Of a stretch of DNA of 64,000 nucleotides, positions 1 to 7,956 are shown in pieces. Under the pieces are notes generated by a model, which made no database searches, was not told the DNA's origin, and saw only the letters and a program-made list of their open reading frames with translations. The stretch is from assembly GCA_029212365.1 (NCBI GenBank), contig JARGOC010000004.1, positions 62,001-126,000 of the forward strand, written 5' to 3'. The position numbers and the translations under genes are program-made. The DNA is from Roseovarius sp. (lineage in GTDB: Bacteria > Pseudomonadota > Alphaproteobacteria > Rhodobacterales > Rhodobacteraceae). Positions within the stretch are counted from its first letter, which is position 1. Each line of letters starts with the position of its first letter.

Positions 1-1
1 G

Positions 2-817
2 CCGTCGATGATGTTCGTGATTTTTGGCGTTTTGGCCCAGGTCCCCATTGGCGAGATGTTTCTGGCCGGCATCATCCCCGGCATTCTGTTGACGCTCAGC
101 TTTGCGCTGGTCATCACCCTGATCGGCTGGCAACAGCAATTTCCCAAAGGGGCGTGGATGGCGATGCCCGAGGCACTGTTGGCCCTGCGCGATGCCCTGC
201 CTGCCCTGTTGATCCCGCTGGCCATCATTGGTGGCATTTTGTTTGGCATTGCCACCCCAACGGAATCAGCGGCGATTGCGTCCCTGATTGCCTTTCTTGT
301 TGGCTGGCTTGTCTACGGCGAGTTGAAACCGCAGCACTTGGGCGAGATGTTCAAACGCACGGCCGTCAACGCCTCGATGATCGTGTTCATGATTTCAGCC
401 GCCAGCGTGTTTGGCTGGGTGATCATCTACGAGGAAATCCCGCAAAAACTGGCCGCGCTGATCACCTCGGTGACCTCAGATCCGTTCATGTTCCTGCTGA
501 TCGTCAATGCCGCGCTGCTGTTGGTGGGGATGGTGATTGACGGCATCGCCGCAATTATCCTGATCACACCAATCCTGCTCCCGATTGCCACCGGATCTTA
601 TGATATCAGCCCCTATCAGTTCGGCGTGGTGGTTTGTCTCAATCTCGTTCTTGGACTGCTCACACCACCCGTCGGGATCGGCCTCTATATCGCCTCATCC
701 ATGAGCGACACCCCCCCCGGTGCCATCCTCAGGGCGCTGTGGCCCTTCCTTGTGGCCGTCGCCCTTGTTCTGATATTGCTGAGCTATTTCCCCAGCCTTT
801 CAACCGCGCTGATCTGA
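2..817 (+). CDS. TRAP transporter large permease, DctM family (5' end outside window)
   Basis: This is the C-terminal 271 residues of a very hydrophobic protein; the reading frame is already open at the left edge of the window, so the true start lies upstream. It has the alternating membrane segments and glycine/proline-rich loops of the DctM (ion transporter superfamily) subunit of tripartite ATP-independent periplasmic transporters. Recognisable pieces include FGIATPTESAAIA in the first third and a LTPPVGIGLYIASS loop near the end, both typical of DctM. The protein would form the sodium-driven channel in the inner membrane together with a DctQ subunit and a periplasmic binding protein, which should lie to the left of this window. 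The substrate cannot be told from this fragment. A different TRAP operon lies at 10.4-14.9 kb. Confidence 0.93.
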   Translation, partial: PSMMFVIFGVLAQVPIGEMFLAGIIPGILLTLSFALVITLIGWQQQFPKGAWMAMPEALLALRDALPALLIPLAIIGGILFGIATPTESAAIASLIAFLVGWLVYGELKPQHLGEMFKRTAVNASMIVFMISAASVFGWVIIYEEIPQKLAALITSVTSDPFMFLLIVNAALLLVGMVIDGIAAIILITPILLPIATGSYDISPYQFGVVVCLNLVLGLLTPPVGIGLYIASSMSDTPPGAILRALWPFLVAVALVLILLSYFPSLSTALI

Positions 818-852
818 GCAAACACGCATCAGGCCTGCGGGTGGCGTCAAAT

Positions 853-868
853 CTTTACCCATGTAAAG
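853..868. promoter_or_regulatory. Short perfect inverted repeat, operator-like
   Basis: CTTTAC, four spacer bases, then GTAAAG, in the 147-base gap between the TRAP permease stop and the small peptidase gene. The arms resemble those of the longer repeat at 6792-6814. It could be a regulator site or the base of a weak hairpin. No T-run follows, so it is not a good intrinsic terminator. Confidence 0.25.
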
Positions 869-964
869 TAACACAACGGGTCTGGGATCAGAACGGACAT
901 AAAGTGATTGAGTGGCTCATCAGCGGCAGAAGGATTGGCAGATCTCCAAGTTGGAGGTCACCAT

Positions 965-1291
965 ATGACAATCGCTCTGTCTCCAGCGCCCAAGGGTAGC
1001 GTTACTGATTTAGCCATAGATCAAGTCAGCAATTTCACACACCCTACAACAGTTAATGCAACGGGAGTTAATATTGCATACGGGAATCCAATTTTAACGT
1101 CATATAGACACGGGAATGTTATCGAAATACAAAAAAAGGGTACGAGACCTATCTATACACTCAGACACGAATTTGGTCATTGGCTCGGTTTGGGGCACCA
1201 ATTGGTCAATAAGAGCATCATGAGTTACATGTATGGCGGAAATATCTTTTCCCCATTGGATTTGGGGAGGTTGGTGAATGCATATCAATAG
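965..1291 (+). CDS. Very small matrixin-like zinc metalloprotease
   Basis: The predicted product has 108 residues. Residues 68-78 read HEFGHWLGLGH, an exact HExxHxxGxxH zinc-binding motif of metzincins, and a Met-turn-like SIMSYM follows at 84-89, at the spacing expected for matrixins. The start at 965 is preceded by GGAGG with 7 bases between; an earlier in-frame start at 908 lacks such a site. No signal peptide is visible, although matrixins are normally exported, and catalytic domains of this family are usually about 160 residues. This copy is therefore minimal or N-terminally truncated. The gene sits in an AT-rich patch: positions 1081-1140 are 22/60 GC, against 45/60 for 3181-3240 in the SDR gene. 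It overlaps the next gene by 14 bases, so the two are probably co-translated. A functional protease is inferred from motifs only. Confidence 0.6.
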   Translation: MTIALSPAPKGSVTDLAIDQVSNFTHPTTVNATGVNIAYGNPILTSYRHGNVIEIQKKGTRPIYTLRHEFGHWLGLGHQLVNKSIMSYMYGGNIFSPLDLGRLVNAYQ

Positions 1292-1736
1292 GCTCTTTTG
1301 TTATTCGATCACCATTTTGGGCTTGGCAGGATGTTCCGCACATTCCATAGAAAACGAAAGCGTGAGCTCTGAATACGGTGATGTGACAAAAGAGTCGACG
1401 TCCGCAGCTGAAGCGAATGAATGTGAATTTCAAGAGGAGATTGAGCGCACCTTGATTTCTGCTTCCGAGTCAAAAGAAATTTGGGAGCGAATGACACAGA
1501 AACTTCGGCAAAGTGATATGGGAGATATGGCTGATGAGTTCTTATCGGATTGGAAGCAGGGCGATCAATACACTCTTATCTTCATCGACTGTGATGATGA
1601 ATTCAACGTCCCGCCAAACATTCGTGTGAAATTTTCAACGCCGCGGTTGGGTCCAATGCTTCTTCTAGCAGAAATTAACGGTAGTGATCTGTTTGCTTAT
1701 AGGTTTGGGTTCATAGACCGGATGATTGTTGAGTAA
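1278..1736 (+). CDS. Putative lipoprotein of unknown function
   Basis: This 152-residue protein begins with a basic, hydrophobic N-terminus ending in the lipobox LAGC (cysteine 19), so it is probably lipidated and membrane-anchored. The mature part is acidic, with a helical central segment (about residues 45-90) and a beta-rich C-terminus. I recognise no domain. A strong GGGGAGG lies just before the ATG at 1278. The start lies inside the end of the upstream metalloprotease gene, which suggests one transcript and perhaps related functions, such as a protease and a surface partner or inhibitor; that pairing is speculation. The base composition is AT-rich compared with the flanking genes, consistent with acquisition by transfer. 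The frame stays open after the stop codon (see next entry). Confidence 0.6.
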   Translation: MHINRLFCYSITILGLAGCSAHSIENESVSSEYGDVTKESTSAAEANECEFQEEIERTLISASESKEIWERMTQKLRQSDMGDMADEFLSDWKQGDQYTLIFIDCDDEFNVPPNIRVKFSTPRLGPMLLLAEINGSDLFAYRFGFIDRMIVE

Positions 1737-1952
1737 ATAGTACGGCAGTATCCGTTTGGGAATCCCATTTGCAGTGAATTGAGTGAACGCTATGATGAGG
1801 ATTCAGGTTTGCAATTTTTCAACGCCCGTTGTTTCGACTTTGAGTTTGAGCACCCGTGTCTAACATACGAGCTTTGTGATAAATCCACGCGAAACACCAT
1901 CATTCCCATCCAATCGCTGCCCCAAAAACCCCTTCAACTTATATTCTTGTGA
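1737..1952 (+). other. In-frame open stretch after the lipoprotein stop, possible gene remnant
   Basis: Directly after the TAA at 1734-1736, the same reading frame stays open for 71 codons to a TGA at 1950-1952. The first 50 or so codons look protein-like (aromatic and acidic residues, four cysteines, e.g. FEFEHPCLTYEL), but there is no ATG and no ribosome binding site. It may be the 3' part of a longer lipoprotein gene cut by a stop mutation, or chance in AT-rich DNA. Confidence 0.25.
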
Positions 1953-1980
1953 TCCTCCAGCCCCGGTGCTTCAAAGAGAT

Positions 1981-3033
1981 ATGAAATCGCCCCTTGCCAC
2001 TGCTGTTTTGATCGCCCTTTGCGGCGTTGCCGGTTTCGCCGCGCGGTGGCTGGGTTTGCCTTTGCCTTTCATGATGGGGCCATTGCTGGTTTCGGGGCTC
2101 ATGTCCACTATGCTAGCCCGGCATCTGCCCGAAGAATTTGCCTTTCTGGCGGGATTGCGCCTGGTGTTCATTGCGGTGATCGGCCTGATGATCGGCACTC
2201 AAATCACCCCCACCCTGTTTGCCGAGGCCAAAGGGCTGGCCATCAGCGTCGCAGCGCTTGGGGCTTTTGTGGTGCTCAGCACCGGGTTTAACTATGCAGT
2301 GTTTCGCCGCATTGGCGGATTTGACAGGCCCACCGCGTTTTATTCCAGTGCGCCGGGCGGGCTGTATGAAAGCATCGCCTTTGGCGAAGATGCAGGCGCT
2401 GATACCTCACGCCTGGTCCTGCAACAATTCTTGCGCGTCATCACGGTGGTCACGTTGCTGCCCATTGGCCTGTCCCTGTGGCACGGCGCACCGCTGGGCA
2501 GCTCGGCTGGCATGACCATGGCGCAGGCCGAAGTGCCCCTGTCGCATCTGCCCATCATCGCCTTGGCGGTGGTTGGGGGGATTGCTCTGGGGGCGATGTG
2601 CCGCCTGCCCGCGCGACAGTTGACCGGACCTTTGGTTGTTGGGGCGGCCCTGGCCCTGAGCGGATTGGTGCAAATGGACATCCCTCAATGGCTGGTCAAT
2701 CTTGCTCAGGTGGTGATCGGCGCCTCTTTGGGCACGCGCTTCAAGGGCACCACACGCAAGACCCTTTTTATGGGGGCGGCGCTGTCCCTTTTATCGGTGG
2801 GCGGTATGCTGTGTCTGGCGGCATTGATGGCCAGCTTGTTATCCCCCATCACAGCAGAGCCCTTTGACGTCATGCTGATCAGCTTTGCTCCCGGCGGCGT
2901 CACTGAAATGGCGCTGGTGGCGCTCAGCCTGCCGGCCAACCCTGCGCTGGTGACGCTCTATCACATCATTCGAATCCTGATCACCGTCGTCGGGCTGAGC
3001 TTTTCAGCCCATTGGTTCAAAACCCGGCTTTGA
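1981..3033 (+). CDS. AbrB family membrane protein (duplicated AbrB domain)
   Basis: This is a 350-residue polytopic membrane protein with about ten hydrophobic segments. It shows the two-fold internal repeat of the AbrB/'ammonia monooxygenase' family: SAPGGLYESIAF in the first half and SFAPGGVTEMALVAL in the second, each followed by a hydrophobic segment with a conserved arginine. Members are inner-membrane proteins of uncertain role; some genomes place them near transport genes. I chose the ATG at 1981, which gives the usual family length. A GTG at 1876 would add a hydrophilic, unmembrane-like leader. The ribosome binding site (AAAGAGAT) is weak. The gene stands alone between the AT-rich insert and an SDR gene. 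Its molecular function is not known. Confidence 0.88.
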   Translation: MKSPLATAVLIALCGVAGFAARWLGLPLPFMMGPLLVSGLMSTMLARHLPEEFAFLAGLRLVFIAVIGLMIGTQITPTLFAEAKGLAISVAALGAFVVLSTGFNYAVFRRIGGFDRPTAFYSSAPGGLYESIAFGEDAGADTSRLVLQQFLRVITVVTLLPIGLSLWHGAPLGSSAGMTMAQAEVPLSHLPIIALAVVGGIALGAMCRLPARQLTGPLVVGAALALSGLVQMDIPQWLVNLAQVVIGASLGTRFKGTTRKTLFMGAALSLLSVGGMLCLAALMASLLSPITAEPFDVMLISFAPGGVTEMALVALSLPANPALVTLYHIIRILITVVGLSFSAHWFKTRL

Positions 3034-3094
3034 CAGGCCTAACACTTCGGGTTATCTGAACGCATGTTCAATTTCCATCTGCGAGGATCTACAT

Positions 3095-3850
3095 ATGCGC
3101 ATTCAAGACACAGCCGCGATCATCACCGGAGGCGCCTCTGGCCTGGGTGAGGCCACCGCCCGCCATTTCCGTTCCATGGGCGCCCAAGTCACCCTGCTGG
3201 ACCGCGATCGTGCCCGCGGCGAGGCCGTCGCCGCCGAGATCGGCGCAAGCTTTGCCGAGACCGACGTGACCGACGAGGCCTCCGTGCAGGCCGCAATCTC
3301 GCACGCCAGTGCCGCCATGGGCCGGATCAGCGCTGCGATCAACTGTGCAGGCATCGCCCCTGCAGCAAAAACGCTGGGCCGTGACGGGCCACATGATCTG
3401 GGTGTCTTTCAATCAGTCATCAACATCAATCTTGTAGGCAGCTTCAACGTCGCGCGCCTCGCCGCCGCCGAAATGGCCAAGAATGACCCCGAACCAGATG
3501 GCAGCCGTGGGGTGATTATCAACACCGCTTCAGTCGCCGCCTTTGAGGGCCAAAAGGGCCAGGCCGCCTATGCCGCTTCCAAAGGTGGTATTGTCGGGCT
3601 CAGCATGCCTATGGCGCGTGATCTGTCGCGCGAGGGCATCAGGGTAATGGCCATTGCGCCGGGCATCTTTTTGACGCCGATGCTGCAAGGCCTGCCCGAA
3701 GAGGTACAAACAAGCCTTGCGCAGGATGTGACGTGCCCCAAACGTCTGGGGGATCCGGCGGAATATGCCGCACTGGCGCGTTTCATCGTGGAAAGCGGGT
3801 ATTTGAACGGCGAAGTCATCCGCCTCGACGGTGCACTAAGAATGCAATAA
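3095..3850 (+). CDS. SDR family dehydrogenase, 3-hydroxyacyl-CoA dehydrogenase type II-like
   Basis: This is a 251-residue short-chain dehydrogenase/reductase. It has a cofactor-binding TGGASGLG near residue 11, a structural NCAG, a serine in the [10 protein letters not shown] segment, and the catalytic YAASK. The LLDRD aspartate after the second beta strand points to NAD rather than NADP. The full-length fit is to the HSD10 / type II 3-hydroxyacyl-CoA dehydrogenase group, which acts in fatty-acid and branched-chain acyl-CoA oxidation; the precise substrate is inferred. The ATG at 3095 has an AGGA site upstream. No beta-oxidation partner is adjacent. The gene is followed by a long inverted repeat that probably ends transcription from both sides. 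Confidence 0.9.
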   Translation: MRIQDTAAIITGGASGLGEATARHFRSMGAQVTLLDRDRARGEAVAAEIGASFAETDVTDEASVQAAISHASAAMGRISAAINCAGIAPAAKTLGRDGPHDLGVFQSVININLVGSFNVARLAAAEMAKNDPEPDGSRGVIINTASVAAFEGQKGQAAYAASKGGIVGLSMPMARDLSREGIRVMAIAPGIFLTPMLQGLPEEVQTSLAQDVTCPKRLGDPAEYAALARFIVESGYLNGEVIRLDGALRMQ

Positions 3851-3859
3851 CGCGCACGC

Positions 3860-3948
3860 CCCGGCTTCATCTTTCCAAAAATACTTAAATAACACCTCCG
3901 ATGACTCGAAAGCGGGTGTTTAAGTATTTAGAGAAAGATGAAGCCGGG
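3860..3948. repeat. Long imperfect inverted repeat between convergent genes; repeat family copy
   Basis: The left arm (about 3860-3896) and right arm (about 3914-3948) are near-perfect complements of roughly 35 bases each; both carry GGCTTCATCTTTC and AAATACTTAAA on opposite strands. It lies between the SDR stop and the mltG stop. The same core follows stop codons at 20930, 24855 and 33786, so it belongs to a dispersed family. It would fold into a strong hairpin and probably acts as a two-way terminator or transcript stabiliser. Confidence 0.75.
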
Positions 3949-3983
3949 CCAGAGCACTATTGCTAGGCACATCACTTGATCCG

Positions 3984-5138
3984 CTATTGATTGGCGCGCT
4001 CGGCTTCGATTTCGCGCCAGCGCGCGACATTGGCGTTATGCTCGTCCAGTGTTTCAGCAAAGGCATGCCCGCCCGAGCCATCCGCCACAAAGAAGATAAA
4101 CGGCGTTGTGTCGGGGTTAACGGCCGCCTCAAGACTGGCCTGGCCTGGATTGGCAATCGGCGTCGGCGGCAACCCTGGAATGACATAGGTGTTCCAGGCG
4201 GTTTCTTTGCGCAACTCTGATTGGCGCAGACCACGGCCCAGCACGCCTTCGCCTTTGGTGATGCCATAGATCACCGTTGGGTCCGTTTGCAGCTTCATGC
4301 CCTTGTTCAGCCGGTTGGTAAACACGCTTGCGACCTGTCGCCGCTCTTGCGGCACGCCGGTTTCTTTTTCGATGATCGAGGCCAGAATCAACGCCTCATA
4401 TGGGTTTTCCAGCGGGAGACCATCGGCGCGGTTTTCCCAGGCGGCAGCCAGCAAAGCATCCTGGGCTTTGCGCATCTTTTCAATGATCAGGTTGCGGTCA
4501 TCACCCTTGGCAACATCATAGCTGTTGGGGGCCAGGCTGCCTTCGGGGGGCACTTCGCTGATGTCACCCTCCAACACATCCACCGCCTTCAACCCTTCGA
4601 TGATTTGCCAGCTGGTCACGCCTTCGGCAATGGCCACACGGTAGCGGGTGTCGGATTTCTCTCGCACGTCGCTAAACTCGGGCGGCACGGCATCCTCGGC
4701 CGGGTTGAACGCAGCCTTTTCCACATAGCGGTCAGTTGCGGGGTCCAGCTCGCGCACCTGAATTTGACTGCGGGTCACACCAATGCGGTACACCACTTCA
4801 GTGCCACAAGTGCTGGCCCCGCCACGGGTGATAATATCGGCAATTTCTGACATGCTGGCATGCCCGGGGATCAGCCAGCTGCCCGCCTTAAGACGGCTGG
4901 ATTTATCTGTGTAATCGGCCCCGATACGAAAGATGGACCCACTGGACACAGCGCCCTCTTTTTCCAACTGGCGCGACACGCCGCGCATCGAAGATCCGCT
5001 TTGCACCCGCAGGCAGATCTGCTCATCCAACGGGCCAGTGGCAGAATATTCGCTCTGCCCCCACAAGATCATCCCCCCCATCAGGAACACCGCAACAACC
5101 AGAAAAGTCAGCACGTTAGACGTGATATTGCGCCACAT
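3984..5138 (-). CDS. mltG: Endolytic murein transglycosylase MltG
   Basis: This 384-residue protein has one N-terminal membrane anchor (about residues 8-26) and a YceG/MltG domain. The signature ASIIEKETG contains the catalytic glutamate (residue 257), followed by conserved QTDPTVIYG and the substrate-groove region around YVIPGLPPTPI. MltG cuts nascent glycan strands in the periplasm and sets their length; loss is known to relieve or aggravate penicillin-binding protein defects in other bacteria. The ATG at 5138 is only 3 bases after the fabF stop, so fabF and mltG form one transcription unit. In many alphaproteobacteria mltG also follows fabF. Transcription probably ends at the long inverted repeat at 3860-3948. 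Confidence 0.96.
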   Translation of the reverse strand: MWRNITSNVLTFLVVAVFLMGGMILWGQSEYSATGPLDEQICLRVQSGSSMRGVSRQLEKEGAVSSGSIFRIGADYTDKSSRLKAGSWLIPGHASMSEIADIITRGGASTCGTEVVYRIGVTRSQIQVRELDPATDRYVEKAAFNPAEDAVPPEFSDVREKSDTRYRVAIAEGVTSWQIIEGLKAVDVLEGDISEVPPEGSLAPNSYDVAKGDDRNLIIEKMRKAQDALLAAAWENRADGLPLENPYEALILASIIEKETGVPQERRQVASVFTNRLNKGMKLQTDPTVIYGITKGEGVLGRGLRQSELRKETAWNTYVIPGLPPTPIANPGQASLEAAVNPDTTPFIFFVADGSGGHAFAETLDEHNANVARWREIEAERANQ

Positions 5139-5141
5139 ATG

Positions 5142-6401
5142 TTAATCAACTTTCTTGAACAGGACCGACGCATTGGTGCCGCCAAACCCAAAGGAATTGG
5201 ACAGCGCCACGTTGATCTTGCGTTCGCGTTTTACCTTTGGGGCCAGATCCAGTGGTGTGTCCACGGCTGGGGTTTCAAGGTTGATCGTGGGCGGGGCGAC
5301 CTGATCGCGGATGGCAAGGATCGAGAAAACCGCCTCAATCGCGCCCGCCGCCCCCAGCAAATGCCCCGTGGCGGATTTGGTAGAGCTCATGGTGGCGGTA
5401 TTGGCAGCATCCCCCAGCAGGCGTTCAACCGCTCCCAGTTCAATGGTGTCGGCCATGGTCGAGGTGCCATGCGCGTTGATGTAATCCACCTCGCTGGGGT
5501 CAAGCCCGGCACGTTTGAGCGCGGCCGTCATTGAGCGGAAAGCGCCATCGCCATCCTCGGCAGGGGCCGTGATGTGATAGGCATCCCCCGACAGGCCGTA
5601 GCCCACGACTTCGGCGTAAATCTTGGCGCCGCGTGCTTTGGCGTGTTCGTATTCCTCCAAGACCACCACACCGGCGCCCTCACCCATCACAAACCCATCA
5701 CGATCGGCGTCATAGGGGCGGCTGGCCTCTTTGGGGTTGTCGGCGCGACTGGTAGACAAGGCTTTGCAGGCGTTGAACCCGGCAATGCCAATCTCGCAAA
5801 TCGCCGCTTCAGCCCCGCCTGCCAACATCACATCAGCATCATCAAATGCGATCAGCCGGGCTGCATCACCAATGGCATGGGCCCCCGTGGAACACGCTGT
5901 GACAACCGCGTGATTGGGGCCTCTGAAGCCATAGCGAATGCTCACCTGGCCCGAGATCAGATTGATCAAAGCACCAGGAATAAAGAAAGGAGACACCCGT
6001 CGCGCGCCCTTGTCACGGATCAGCAATGTGGTTTGCTCAATGGATTGCAGACCGCCAATGCCCGAGCCGATCAGAACACCGGTGCGTTCCAGGCTTTCTC
6101 GGTCTTCGGGTTTCCAGCCGGAATCTTCAACCGCCTGTGTGGCCGCGGCAATCCCATAGACGATAAAATCATCCACTTTGCGCTGTTCTTTGGGCAGCAT
6201 GTAGTCATCGGCATTGAAGGTGCCATCACTGCCATCGCCCAAAGGCACTTCGCAGGCATATGTTGTGGCCACATTAGACGTGTCAAACCGTGTGATCGGG
6301 CCTGCCCCGGATTCACCAGCCAACAGCCGTGACCAGCTTTCTTCAACCCCAGACGCCAAAGGCGTAACCAAACCCAGACCTGTGACAACCACTCGACGCA
6401 T
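5142..6401 (-). CDS. fabF: Beta-ketoacyl-ACP synthase II
   Basis: This 419-residue condensing enzyme of type II fatty-acid synthesis extends acyl-ACP with malonyl-ACP in the cytoplasm. It has the active-site cysteine in TACSTGAHA (C170), the two histidines in AHGTSTMADT (H312) and ATGHLLGAAG (H348), and K343 in SSTKSATGH. The length and ends match FabF. The ATG at 6401 follows a GAGGG site. acpP, which often sits directly upstream, is not present: 500 bases of apparently non-coding DNA precede fabF instead. mltG follows within 3 bases. Confidence 0.97.
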   Translation of the reverse strand: MRRVVVTGLGLVTPLASGVEESWSRLLAGESGAGPITRFDTSNVATTYACEVPLGDGSDGTFNADDYMLPKEQRKVDDFIVYGIAAATQAVEDSGWKPEDRESLERTGVLIGSGIGGLQSIEQTTLLIRDKGARRVSPFFIPGALINLISGQVSIRYGFRGPNHAVVTACSTGAHAIGDAARLIAFDDADVMLAGGAEAAICEIGIAGFNACKALSTSRADNPKEASRPYDADRDGFVMGEGAGVVVLEEYEHAKARGAKIYAEVVGYGLSGDAYHITAPAEDGDGAFRSMTAALKRAGLDPSEVDYINAHGTSTMADTIELGAVERLLGDAANTATMSSTKSATGHLLGAAGAIEAVFSILAIRDQVAPPTINLETPAVDTPLDLAPKVKRERKINVALSNSFGFGGTNASVLFKKVD

Positions 6402-6903
6402 ATTGCCGCCCTCACCTTCGTTTATTTGCGTTGGATGCTCTTACCCCGCCTACCCCCTCAGGGGCAAGAGTGTGAGACACCACAGCCCATGACAAACATT
6501 AGTGACTTGTGTGCGTCTTGGGGCAAGTTTTTTAATATTCCAGGAAGTTGGCTGTTGGCGCTGTCTGCGTGCTGGCAAGGTTGGGGGCTGGCTTTTGCCG
6601 AAAGGTCTGAAGCCGCCCCCACGCTCCATCAAAAAGCCGTCATGGGCATGTCTTGGCCAAGACGCGTCGGCGCCTATCACAATTGGCGCGCTGCCTATCC
6701 GGCTATCTTGTAGTAATTGTTTATTTATAACAACAAGTTACGGAAATCACGTCAGAGCAGACTGTGTTAACTGGGGCTTGCCACATAAAAATAATGTAAA
6801 AATGTTTTACATTACCCCTTGCGCCTCACGCCACGCACCCCAATCTAGAGTATGTGAAAGGCATTCACATCAACCTAACCATACCCCGAAAGGACCCCCG
6901 CTC
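6402..6903. other. 502-base intergenic region between divergent fabF and DUF2852 genes
   Basis: No convincing coding region was found on either strand; the open frames here have odd composition and no ribosome binding site. It should hold the promoters of fabF (left) and the DUF2852 gene (right). Visible structure includes a perfect 14-base palindrome GTCTTGGCCAAGAC at 6650-6663, an AT-rich stretch from about 6715, and a perfect 10-base-arm inverted repeat at 6792-6814. Confidence 0.6.
6792..6814. promoter_or_regulatory. Perfect 10-base-arm inverted repeat, candidate operator
   Basis: The arms are TAATGTAAAA (6792-6801) and TTTTACATTA (6805-6814) with a 3-base spacer. The repeat lies 90 bases upstream of the DUF2852 start in an AT-rich promoter-like region. 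The symmetry and length suit a dimeric regulator. I cannot name the regulator. A shorter repeat with related arms lies at 853-868. Confidence 0.45.
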
Positions 6904-7329
6904 ATGAGCACTCACGCCCAAACCACACCGCATCTTTCCCCTATGGGATGGTTTGCCCGTAGCGAGGCTTGGCTTGATGACAAAGGCAAAGGTGCCTGGA
7001 TCGCGGCCATGGTTGTCTCATTCATCGTCTTCTGGCCTGTGGGCCTCGCCCTGTTGGCCTATATGATCTGGAGCAAGAAAATGATTTGTAATTCACGTTC
7101 ATCATGCCGCACAAGCCGCATGAACACCCATCGCAACACCGGGAATTCGGCATTTGAGTCCTACAAATCCGAAACCCTGCGCCGGTTAGAAGAAGAACAG
7201 GAAAACTTTGAAGCCTTCCTGCAACGCCTGCGTGACGCCCGCGACAAATCCGAATTTGACCAGTTCATGGACGAGCGTGCCAAGGCCGCCAGCGCGCCAC
7301 ACGAACAAAACGAACCCGAACGCGCCTGA
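6904..7329 (+). CDS. DUF2852 family membrane protein
   Basis: This 141-residue protein starts at the ATG at 6904 after AAAGGA. A short N-terminal segment precedes one strong membrane helix (about residues 29-56, GAWIAAMVVSFIVFWPVGLALL). A basic, serine/arginine-rich linker follows, then a charged, probably coiled-coil stretch (about 85-125) rich in Glu/Arg/Phe. This arrangement is that of DUF2852, a family common in alphaproteobacteria with no assigned function. It is followed by a clear intrinsic terminator and so forms a one-gene unit. The inverted repeat at 6792-6814 may control it. Confidence 0.82.
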   Translation: MSTHAQTTPHLSPMGWFARSEAWLDDKGKGAWIAAMVVSFIVFWPVGLALLAYMIWSKKMICNSRSSCRTSRMNTHRNTGNSAFESYKSETLRRLEEEQENFEAFLQRLRDARDKSEFDQFMDERAKAASAPHEQNEPERA

Positions 7330-7353
7330 TCCGACGTTTAAACCAAACCAAAG

Positions 7354-7379
7354 GCCCGGGGCTGTTCCCGGGCTTTTTT
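7354..7379 (+). terminator. Intrinsic terminator after the DUF2852 gene
   Basis: The stem is GCCCGGG (7354-7360) with CCCGGGC (7367-7373), a 6-base loop, then six T (7374-7379). It sits 24 bases after the stop of the DUF2852 gene. Confidence 0.9.
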
Positions 7380-7401
7380 ACGCCTTATACAGCTGGACAA
7401 G

Positions 7402-7851
7402 ATGACTGAATATAACTGGCATATCCCTGACCCGCAGACACAGCCCGAATTTTATGCTGATGTCCCTCTGAAACGCTTGTTGGCGTTTGTGGTCGATACG
7501 GTTCTGATCGTGATCATCTGCCTATTGATCGTGCCCTTCACTGCTTTTGTGGGCCTGTTCTTTTTCCCGATGTTGATGCTTGTGGTCGGATTTGCCTACC
7601 GCGTGGTGACGATTGCCAATGGATCGGCCACGTTAGGAATGCGGGTGTTTGCCATTGAATTCCGTACTCTGGCGGGCAACAAATTTGACCTCCCGTTGGC
7701 CATCTTACATACGGCGATGCTGACCGGGTCTTTCATCTTTCCGCTTATTCAACTGGCGTCGATCGTGATGATGATGACCTCTGCACATGCTCAAGGGCTG
7801 AGCGATCAAATCCTTGGAACCGTTGTCATCAACCGCCGGGCCGCCGCCTGA
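7402..7851 (+). CDS. RDD family membrane protein
   Basis: This 149-residue protein begins its first membrane helix after VPLKRLLAFVVDT, which carries the basic-then-acidic pattern of RDD proteins. A second long hydrophobic block (about residues 45-68) follows, then a conserved loop with GMRVFAIEF and a C-terminal hydrophobic region. RDD proteins are small inner-membrane proteins; some have been linked to ion transport or stress, but the role here is unknown. It precedes bpt by about 105 bases on the same strand, an order seen in related genomes. Confidence 0.85.
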   Translation: MTEYNWHIPDPQTQPEFYADVPLKRLLAFVVDTVLIVIICLLIVPFTAFVGLFFFPMLMLVVGFAYRVVTIANGSATLGMRVFAIEFRTLAGNKFDLPLAILHTAMLTGSFIFPLIQLASIVMMMTSAHAQGLSDQILGTVVINRRAAA

Positions 7852-7956
7852 CACCTCTGTTTGGCAAATCCGTTTAACGACGATCGCAATGGCCCCTTGG
7901 CGCGGCCCATCATCATTGCTATCGTCTGACCATATATCAACGAACCTTACAGATAC

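Noticed and set aside
818..964. Attachment site or integrase remnant at the left edge of the AT-rich insert
   Set aside because: No direct repeats flanking the insert, no integrase or transposase motif, and no tRNA end.
6426..6713. 95-codon frame in the fabF/DUF2852 gap
   Set aside because: Tryptophan- and proline-rich odd composition, no ribosome site, and no resemblance to acpP or any other family; most likely non-coding.
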